Origin: Syntrophobacterales bacterium
Lineage (GTDB): Bacteria; Desulfobacterota; Syntrophorhabdia; Syntrophorhabdales; WCHB1-27
Assembly (NCBI GenBank): GCA_017881765.1
Contig: JADGQN010000033.1
Location: 1 to 19,972, forward strand
Direction of reading: 5' to 3'
Length of the DNA stretch: 19,972 bases
The notes under the pieces: generated by a model
The model's database searches: none
What the model was told of the DNA's origin: nothing
Seen by the model: the letters and a program-made list of their open reading frames with translations, nothing else
Made by a program: the position numbers and the translations under genes
Shown: positions 15,118 through 19,972 of the stretch, in pieces
How positions within the stretch are numbered: the first letter of the stretch is position 1
Layout of the letters: each line of letters opens with the position of its first letter

Positions 15118-15534
15118 ATGGCTGCTGCGCCCGGTACCGGCCACTCCGCTTCCGTGAAGTCCTTTGCGGTATCTGTAAAACAGGGAACATCCAAGATCAA
15201 CGCCGCCGTCCACGAAATGGGACCTGACATCCTGGTGGCCGTGTGGGGCGGCACCCACCCTCATATCGGTGCAATCGGCATGGCCCAGGTGCGTCAGAGT
15301 CTTAGAGTAGCGGAAGAGACGTCGGCTACCGGTTCAGTCTTCACCTTTCTCGGTCACAAGGAGGACCTGCTGGTCAAGCCGCTCGCCGAGGAACTGACCC
15401 GGAGGCTTGCCCGCAATGCGGTAGTCGTCGCAGGTATCCATTGGGACAATCTGACAGACGATGAGATAAACACGGTTGTGAAGCTTTGCCGTAAGCTTAC
15501 AGAGCGCATTATTGTCAGGCTGTCTCATCCTTAG
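15118..15534 (+). CDS. LpdD-like protein (prenylated-flavin chaperone family)
   Basis: This 138-residue protein resembles the small LpdD subunit associated with UbiD-type gallate decarboxylases, a family described as prenylated-FMN chaperone-like. The recognisable core is VAVWGGTHPHIGAIGMAQ, then FTFLGHKEDLLVKPLAEEL and AVVVAGIHWDNLTDDEI. In the known systems LpdD acts with the catalytic UbiD-fold subunit (LpdC) and flavin prenyltransferase UbiX. None of these is in the window, so this copy either serves a distant decarboxylase or has another partner such as the coupled Tm-1-like protein. The start overlaps nothing, and the short gap to the upstream stop argues for coupling. No terminator is evident downstream. 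Confidence 0.72.
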   Translation: MAAAPGTGHSASVKSFAVSVKQGTSKINAAVHEMGPDILVAVWGGTHPHIGAIGMAQVRQSLRVAEETSATGSVFTFLGHKEDLLVKPLAEELTRRLARNAVVVAGIHWDNLTDDEINTVVKLCRKLTERIIVRLSHP

Positions 15535-15580
15535 TAGCGTAAAGTCCGGAGCAATTCCCAATTTTTTCACTGCTTCGGGA

Positions 15581-15609
15581 TTGCGCATCTCCTTCGGCGA
15601 TATTATATT
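15581..15609 (+). promoter_or_regulatory. Candidate promoter of the hydrogenase operon
   Basis: TTGCGC (15581-15586) and TATATT (15604-15609, five of six consensus bases) are 17 bp apart, 46 bp upstream of the small-subunit start. The -35 match is weak. No sigma54 GG/GC signature was found in the same gap. Confidence 0.35.
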
Positions 15610-15654
15610 TTTTGCAGTTGGCTTCGACCCGTGGCAGTTAAAGGAGGATAGTTT

Positions 15655-16776
15655 ATGGCCACCGATAATCTGCTCGCAGAGCTGCTGTACCGAGGCGTTA
15701 GCCGCCGGGATTTTCTCAAGTTTTGCTCAGCCTCGGCGGCGGTGCTCGGGCTTTCTTCGAGCTACGTGCCTCAAATTGCCCACGCACTCGAGACGAAAAA
15801 GAAACCGATCCTTGTCTGGATTGAGTGCCAGAGCTGCACAGGAGATACGGAAGCGCTGCTGAGGGCCACGAAGCCGACCGTCAGTGAGCTGATCCTTGAC
15901 GTACTCTCCCTCGACTACAGTGAAACCATCATGGCAGCGGCCGGCAAGCAGGCCGAGAAGTCTCTTGCCGATGTGCTGAAAAACCAGAAAGGGAAATACT
16001 TTGCGGCGGTCGAGGGTTCCATCCCGCTCGCGGAGAATGGAGCATATTGCTGTATAGCAGGCCGCAGTTCCGTCGATATCGTCCGGGAGGTGTGCGGGAG
16101 CGCCATTGCCACCTTTGCGATGGGGACCTGCGCCGCGTTCGGTGGCATCCCGAAGGCTCACCCGAATCCCACCGGCGCTGTCGGGGTGCGGGACGCCGTC
16201 CCAGAGGCAACAGTCATCAACCTCGCCGGCTGCCCTGTCAACGCCGAGAACATAACAGCATCGATCGTCTACTACCTTACCTTCGGCGTGCTGCCCGCGG
16301 TAGATGCTCTGGGCAGGCCGCTATTTGCTTTCGGCAAGCGGATTCATGACAATTGCGAGAGGCGCTCCCATTTCGATGCGGGGCAGTACGTGAGACAGTG
16401 GGGCGACGAGGGACACCGTCTCGGCTGGTGCCTCTATTACATGGGATGCAAGGGGCCTGAGGCGTACCAGAACTGTCCCACGGTAAAGTACAACGAACAA
16501 ACCAGCTGGCCGGTACAGTCCGGACACGGATGCATCGCTTGCGCGGCACCCAACTTCTGGGACGAGATGACCCCGTTCTGCCGGAGGCTCCCGCAACCGT
16601 TCGGCATCACCGTGGAGACAACCGCCGACAAGGTCGGGCTCGCGGTCACCTCGGCAACGGTCGGGGGTATCCTCGTTCACACGGTCGCGAGGCTGCTCAG
16701 GCGAAAAAAGAAACCCAAGGAAGAGTCGAAACCTCAACCGAAAACTGAATGGAAGGGTCCACAATGGCACGAATAG
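15655..16776 (+). CDS. hyaA: [NiFe] hydrogenase small subunit, group 1
   Basis: This 373-residue electron-transfer subunit of a periplasm-facing uptake hydrogenase has a Tat signal (SRRDFLKF, residues 16-23, then a hydrophobic core to about residue 44). Iron-sulfur ligand segments follow in family order: WIECQSCTGDTEALLRA, GTCAAFGG and AGCP (proximal), HDNCERRSHFDAG with GWCLYYMGC (distal), and NCP...SWPVQSGHGCIACA with the Pro typical of a medial [3Fe-4S] cluster. The usual CxxC of the proximal site reads C61-T-G-D64, so one Cys is Asp, while an additional Cys58 lies three residues before. A C-terminal hydrophobic stretch (VGLAVTSATVGGILVHTVAR) anchors the protein. AAAGGAGG precedes the ATG. 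The gene overlaps the large-subunit gene by 13 bp. Confidence 0.95.
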   Translation: MATDNLLAELLYRGVSRRDFLKFCSASAAVLGLSSSYVPQIAHALETKKKPILVWIECQSCTGDTEALLRATKPTVSELILDVLSLDYSETIMAAAGKQAEKSLADVLKNQKGKYFAAVEGSIPLAENGAYCCIAGRSSVDIVREVCGSAIATFAMGTCAAFGGIPKAHPNPTGAVGVRDAVPEATVINLAGCPVNAENITASIVYYLTFGVLPAVDALGRPLFAFGKRIHDNCERRSHFDAGQYVRQWGDEGHRLGWCLYYMGCKGPEAYQNCPTVKYNEQTSWPVQSGHGCIACAAPNFWDEMTPFCRRLPQPFGITVETTADKVGLAVTSATVGGILVHTVARLLRRKKKPKEESKPQPKTEWKGPQWHE

Positions 16777-18473
16777 TTATAGATCCCGTGACCCGCATAG
16801 AAGGCCACCTGCGCATCGAGGCACAGGTAGAAAATGGGAAAGTGGTCGACGCCTGGTCGTCGAGCACGATGTTCAGGGGCATCGAGATCGTGCTCAAGGA
16901 TCGCGATCCGAGGGACGCCTGGCTCTTTTGCCAGAGGATCTGCGGTGTCTGCACTACGGTTCATGCGCTTGCGTCCGTGCGCGCGGTGGAGGACGCGCTG
17001 GGCATGACGATCCCTGATAATGCGCGGATCATGCGCAATATCATCGCGGCCGTGCAATATGTGCAGGACCACGTGATCCACTTTTATCATCTCCATGGCC
17101 TCGACTGGATCGATATCGTGAGCGCTCTGAAGGCTGATCCCGCAAAGACCGCGTCCGTTGCTCAGTCGTTGTCCGACTGGCCGAACTCCGGCGCTTCCTT
17201 CTTCGCGATGGTACAAAAACGCGTCAAGGGTCTGGTCGATACAGGACAACTCGGTCCTTTTGCGAACGGCTACTGGGGACATCCCGCGTACAAACTCCCA
17301 CCTGAAGTGAACCTGCTGGGAGTAGCTCACTACCTGGAAGCCCTCGAGTGGCAACGGAGCATCGTTAAAGTGCATGCCCTTCTCGGCTCGAAAAATCCGC
17401 ATCTACAGACCTACCTGGTGGGAGGGATAGCGCGACCGGTCGACCCCACCAGCCAGAACGCCATCAATGCCGACGCTATTGCGCTCATGGCCCAGGCGGC
17501 GAAACAAGCCATCGACTTTGTCAGTAAGGTCTATATACCGGACCTCCTGGCCATAGCATCGTATTACAAGGATTGGGCCAACTACGGCAGCGGGGTCGGG
17601 AATTACATGACTTATGGTGAGTTTCCGAGAGACAACCGGAGCAATACGGAAAATCTTCAACTGCCGAAAGGCATAATCCTCGGAAAAGATTTAACGAAGA
17701 TCATGCCCGTTGACCAGAAGAAGATAGCCGAGCATGTGACCCACTCGTGGTACGAGTACGCAGACGGAGACCAGAAAGGAAAACATCCGTCGGAGGGCGA
17801 GACAAACCCGAAGTATACGGGACCCAAACCACCGTACGATCATCTGGATACGCAGGCGAAATATAGCTGGGTCAAAACGCCCCGGTATGAGGAGATGCCG
17901 ATGGAGGTGGGTCCGCTCGCCCGCGTGCTTGTGGCATACGGGCTCGGCCACAAGAGGATTAGAGAGACTGTCGACATGGTGCTACAAAAGCTGCAGGTTG
18001 ATGCAGGGGCGCTCTTCTCAACGCTCGGCCGTGTCGCGGCGCGCGGCATCGAAACGCTGATCATAGCCGAGATGATACCGGGTTTCATCGACGAACTCGT
18101 TGGCACCATCAAAAAGGGCGATTACCGGATCTGCCAGGTAGAGAAATGGGAACCGGGCACCTGGCCCAAGGAGGCGAAAGGGTATGGCTTCCACGATGCG
18201 CCTCGCGGCGCCCTAGGCCACTGGGTGGGGATCAAGAACGGGAGGATCACCAATTATCAAGCCGTGGTCCCGAGCACGTGGAATCTCTCACCAAGGGATG
18301 CAAAGGGAACGCGCGGACCCGTGGAGGCCGCGCTGATCGGGACTCCCGTAGCAGACCCGGATAAGCCTCTTGAGATTCTCAGGACTGTCCATTCTTTCGA
18401 CCCGTGCATGGCGTGCGCGGTCCACGTGACTGATGTGAAGGGAAGACCCATAACGGTGGTGAAAGGAGCTTGA
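16764..18473 (+). CDS. hyaB: [NiFe] hydrogenase large subunit, group 1
   Basis: This 569-residue catalytic subunit binds the NiFe(CN)2CO centre through two CxxC pairs: Cys60 and Cys63 in RICGVCTTVHA and Cys548 and Cys551 in DPCMACAVH. The 15-residue tail after His554 (VTDVKGRPITVVKGA) is the expected peptide removed by the maturation protease after nickel insertion. The ATG at 16764 is preferred over 16749 because GGAAGGG lies six bases upstream and the protein then begins MARIVIDPVTRIEGH, as relatives do. It has no signal peptide and is exported with the Tat-bearing small subunit. It overlaps the small-subunit gene and is followed after three bases by the cytochrome gene. No hyp accessory genes for cofactor assembly are in the window. 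Confidence 0.95.
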   Translation: MARIVIDPVTRIEGHLRIEAQVENGKVVDAWSSSTMFRGIEIVLKDRDPRDAWLFCQRICGVCTTVHALASVRAVEDALGMTIPDNARIMRNIIAAVQYVQDHVIHFYHLHGLDWIDIVSALKADPAKTASVAQSLSDWPNSGASFFAMVQKRVKGLVDTGQLGPFANGYWGHPAYKLPPEVNLLGVAHYLEALEWQRSIVKVHALLGSKNPHLQTYLVGGIARPVDPTSQNAINADAIALMAQAAKQAIDFVSKVYIPDLLAIASYYKDWANYGSGVGNYMTYGEFPRDNRSNTENLQLPKGIILGKDLTKIMPVDQKKIAEHVTHSWYEYADGDQKGKHPSEGETNPKYTGPKPPYDHLDTQAKYSWVKTPRYEEMPMEVGPLARVLVAYGLGHKRIRETVDMVLQKLQVDAGALFSTLGRVAARGIETLIIAEMIPGFIDELVGTIKKGDYRICQVEKWEPGTWPKEAKGYGFHDAPRGALGHWVGIKNGRITNYQAVVPSTWNLSPRDAKGTRGPVEAALIGTPVADPDKPLEILRTVHSFDPCMACAVHVTDVKGRPITVVKGA

Positions 18474-18476
18474 CCT

Positions 18477-19151
18477 GTGTTGAAGCTGACTGACGTCTAT
18501 GTATGGGAGCTTCCGGTCCGGTTATCGCACTGGGTGAATGCAGCCTGTCTCATCGTCTTGAGCTTCACGGGTTATTACATCGGCCACCCATACATAGACA
18601 GCGTGCATCCGCTCTTCTACGGCACCAATCCCCACAACCAGTTCATCATGGGCTGGATGAGGCTGGTCCATTTTGCGGCAGCATATGTCTTTGCCATGGG
18701 TGTCTTGTTGAGGATCTACTGGGGTTTTGTCGGCAACAGGTATGCACGGTGGAGCGCAATGATCCCTTACACGAGGGAGCGCCTTACGGAACTTTACTAC
18801 GATCTGCGGTTCTATCTGCTGCTGGACCCTCGTCCGCCCTACGTCGTGGGCCATTCGATACTCGCCGGAATAGCCTACGTAGTGCTCTTTTTGGGTTACC
18901 TTGTTTCCATACTGACCGGTTTTGCCCTCATGTCCCAGAGCCACGTCGGGTTCTTCTGGAAAGTCGTGGGCGGTTGGATTCTCCCCTATTTTCCTGTGCA
19001 GGAGGTCCGTCTGGTGCACCATTTCATCATGTGGTTCCTGATCGTCTTTCCTATCGTCCACATGTATATCGGGTGGACAACGGACCTGGTGGAAGACAAC
19101 TGCGTGATGAGCTCTATATTCTCAGGCCATAAGACCTGCCGTGAAGAATAA
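18477..19151 (+). CDS. hyaC: Hydrogenase cytochrome b subunit (HyaC/HupC type)
   Basis: This 224-residue di-haem membrane cytochrome passes electrons from the hydrogenase small subunit to the quinone pool. Four hydrophobic helices are visible, with His residues in RLSHWVNA (helix 1), RLVHFAAAYVFAMG (helix 2) and HHFIMWFLIVFPIVHMYIG (helix 4), as in HyaC and HupC. The signature RIYWGFVGNRYARW follows helix 2. The GTG start has AGGAG eight bases upstream, and TTG at 18480 is a less likely alternative. Its stop codon TAA shares its last base with the first base of the dispersed element that follows, so the element sits flush against the gene. Confidence 0.93.
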   Translation: MLKLTDVYVWELPVRLSHWVNAACLIVLSFTGYYIGHPYIDSVHPLFYGTNPHNQFIMGWMRLVHFAAAYVFAMGVLLRIYWGFVGNRYARWSAMIPYTRERLTELYYDLRFYLLLDPRPPYVVGHSILAGIAYVVLFLGYLVSILTGFALMSQSHVGFFWKVVGGWILPYFPVQEVRLVHHFIMWFLIVFPIVHMYIGWTTDLVEDNCVMSSIFSGHKTCREE

Positions 19152-19316
19152 TACCAATTCGCCTTCACGTGTATACCTTCGTTGTCGCTGCGTCCTTACA
19201 GGATGCTTCGCTATCGCTCTCCTCGACGTACTTCCAGTACGCCTGCGTCAGCTCCTCGCTGGCGCCCGGGGTACCCGGCCGAAGGCGGGGTCGTCCGCAT
19301 GAATACAAATTGGTGT
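19151..19316. repeat. Dispersed element with terminal inverted repeats, copy 2
   Basis: A 166-bp copy of the element at 3097. It begins ATACCAATTCGCCTTCACG and ends ATGAATACAAATTGGTGT, with the shared core GTCCTTACAGGATGCTTCGC and right-arm CCCGGGGTACCCGGCCGAAGG. It fills the whole space between hyaC and hyaD. It carries an in-frame extension of the protease frame back to a TTG at 19182, which is element sequence and not part of the ancestral gene. Confidence 0.85.
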
Positions 19317-19814
19317 AAGATCTGCGTTATCGGCTTAGGTAATACCCTCCTGCAAGATGATGGCATCGGCGTGCGTACAATGGAAGCAATTAAAGCGAGA
19401 TATGGCTTCGAACCGCGGATAGGCCTGCTCGACGGGGGCACAGCAGGACTCGATTTGCTGCCGGTGATAGAGCACTATGAGAAGGTGCTCTTTGTTGACG
19501 CGGTTGACGCCGCACAGCCGTCCGGAGCGATTGTGATGATCGAAGGCAATGCGATCCCTTCGTTTCTGAGTACGCAAGGGTCCGTTCACCATATGGGATT
19601 GTCTGACCTGCTCTTTGCCGCGAGAATGGCCGATTCTCTTCCCGCCGAAGTCTGCCTTATAGGCATTCAACCGGAATGCGTAGATATCGGGCTCGAAATC
19701 ACAGAGACTCTAAAAAAAGGCCTCGACCTGCTGGTGGCTACGGTCGTAGAACGGCTGCAAGAGTGGGGCGTTTCACCGCTTCCTCTGCCTATATCAAGTT
19801 GCATTCAAAAATAG
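19299..19814 (+). CDS. hyaD: Hydrogenase maturation protease (HyaD/HybD family)
   Basis: This 171-residue endopeptidase trims the C-terminal peptide of the large subunit once nickel is in place. Family motifs are VIGLGNTLLQDDGIGV (Asp21 at the place of the nickel-sensing Glu16 of E. coli HybD), LLDGGTAGLDLLP, Asp67 in LFVDAVDA and His97 in SVHHMGLSDLL, which match HybD Glu16, Asp62 and His93. The ATG at 19299 was chosen because the next residues lead straight into the conserved core; a longer frame from 19182 is encoded by repeat DNA. The first residues (MNTNWCK) and part of the last (CIQK) also come from repeat ends. Only a weak GGCGGGG could serve as ribosome site. It is the last gene of the hydrogenase operon seen here. 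Confidence 0.9.
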   Translation: MNTNWCKICVIGLGNTLLQDDGIGVRTMEAIKARYGFEPRIGLLDGGTAGLDLLPVIEHYEKVLFVDAVDAAQPSGAIVMIEGNAIPSFLSTQGSVHHMGLSDLLFAARMADSLPAEVCLIGIQPECVDIGLEITETLKKGLDLLVATVVERLQEWGVSPLPLPISSCIQK

Positions 19815-19870
19815 AGCGAGGCGACCAGTCGGATAGCGATAGCGGAGCATCCTGTAAGGACGGAGGCGTA
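19791..19870 (-). repeat. Dispersed element, degraded inverted copy 3
   Basis: ATATCAAGTTGCATTCAA at 19791 matches the reverse complement of the right end of copy 1 (ATACCAATTTGCATTCAAGC). GCGGAGCATCCTGTAAGGAC at 19842-19861 is the reverse complement of the conserved core with one change. The left end is not clearly preserved. The copy starts inside the last codons of hyaD. Confidence 0.65.
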
Positions 19871-19872
19871 CA

Positions 19873-19896
19873 TTTACTAATGCGGTCATTAGTAAA
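19873..19896. terminator. 10-bp perfect stem-loop after hyaD
   Basis: TTTACTAATG (19873-19882) and CATTAGTAAA (19887-19896) form a perfect stem around the tetraloop CGGT, about 60 bp after the hyaD stop codon. There is no T-run, so a terminator role is only possible; it could equally be an inverted repeat of a mobile or regulatory element. Confidence 0.4.
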
Positions 19897-19907
19897 GCCA
19901 CATACAT

Positions 19908-19972
19908 CACCCTCCCCTTCATCCCCTCCCCTCAAGGGCGGGGAAATATTACAACCCTCTCCCCTGGAGGGA
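19908..19972. repeat. C-rich low-complexity repeat, cut by window end
   Basis: Runs of CCCTCCCCT and CCCTCTCCCC alternate with short complements (AAGGGCGGGG, TGGAGGGA), as in dispersed intergenic C-rich palindromic repeats. No gene was seen. It continues beyond the window, so its extent and type cannot be judged. Confidence 0.4.

Noticed and set aside
15535..15654. Sigma54 promoter upstream of the hydrogenase genes
   Set aside because: TTGGC and TGGCA motifs occur, but GG and GC are 12 bases apart instead of 10, and the flanking bases do not match.
18503..19132. 209-residue plus-strand frame overlapping the cytochrome b gene
   Set aside because: It is an out-of-frame reading of a clearly recognised cytochrome; the translation lacks membrane helices.
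19182..19298. Longer N-terminus for the maturation protease starting at TTG 19182
   Set aside because: The 39 extra codons are repeat-element sequence, Arg/Pro-rich, and absent from the family, which begins directly at the VIGLGN-type core.

Overview
The window looks like a chromosomal segment of a Gram-negative anaerobic bacterium. Lipoproteins with N-terminal lipoboxes, a Tat-exported hydrogenase, an AmpG-type muropeptide permease and periplasmic binding proteins all point to a diderm. The phenylphosphate-synthase-like genes, the LpdD-like protein and the group 1 [NiFe] hydrogenase suggest an aromatic-degrading, possibly syntrophic Desulfobacterota relative (Syntrophorhabdus-like). That placement is inference from gene content, not a sequence match.

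Layout. (1) 1-2272: a 5'-truncated TctC/Bug-type solute-binding protein and a creatinase-like M24-fold protein that lacks several metal ligands, closed by a clear intrinsic terminator. (2) 2310-8528: an envelope and stress region with a DUF1460 amidase-like protein, a BON lipoprotein, a YtxH-like protein, an unrecognised lipoprotein, a coiled-coil exported protein, an OB-fold-like lipoprotein, an internally deleted phospholipase-D-type lipoprotein, and AmpG. (3) 8728-15534: a good sigma70-type promoter followed by six same-strand genes. They are a tandem alpha/beta-barrel-like protein, the phosphohistidine subunit and the ATP-grasp subunit of a phenylphosphate-synthase-like dikinase, an unrecognised ten-helix membrane protein, a Tm-1-like (UPF0261) protein and an LpdD-like prenylated-flavin chaperone homologue. 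(4) 15655-19814: a membrane-bound uptake [NiFe] hydrogenase operon in the order small subunit, large subunit, cytochrome b, maturation protease.

How they may work together. The dikinase pair would move the beta-phosphoryl group of ATP through a histidine onto an acceptor, probably a phenolic compound. The LpdD-like protein hints that a UbiD-type (de)carboxylase is used nearby, although none is in the window. The hydrogenase would oxidise H2 on the periplasmic side and pass electrons to the quinone pool through its cytochrome b.

The most unusual structural signal is a 165-206 bp dispersed element with near-palindromic ends, in three copies. One copy lies exactly between the cytochrome b stop codon and the maturation protease. 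The protease start codon and first residues lie inside the terminal repeat of that copy, and its last codons appear to lie inside a third, inverted, degraded copy. Other oddities are an Asp in place of a proximal-cluster Cys in the hydrogenase small subunit, a PLD gene that has lost its first catalytic half, and a hexanucleotide array that can fold with a downstream complement between the two dikinase subunit genes.
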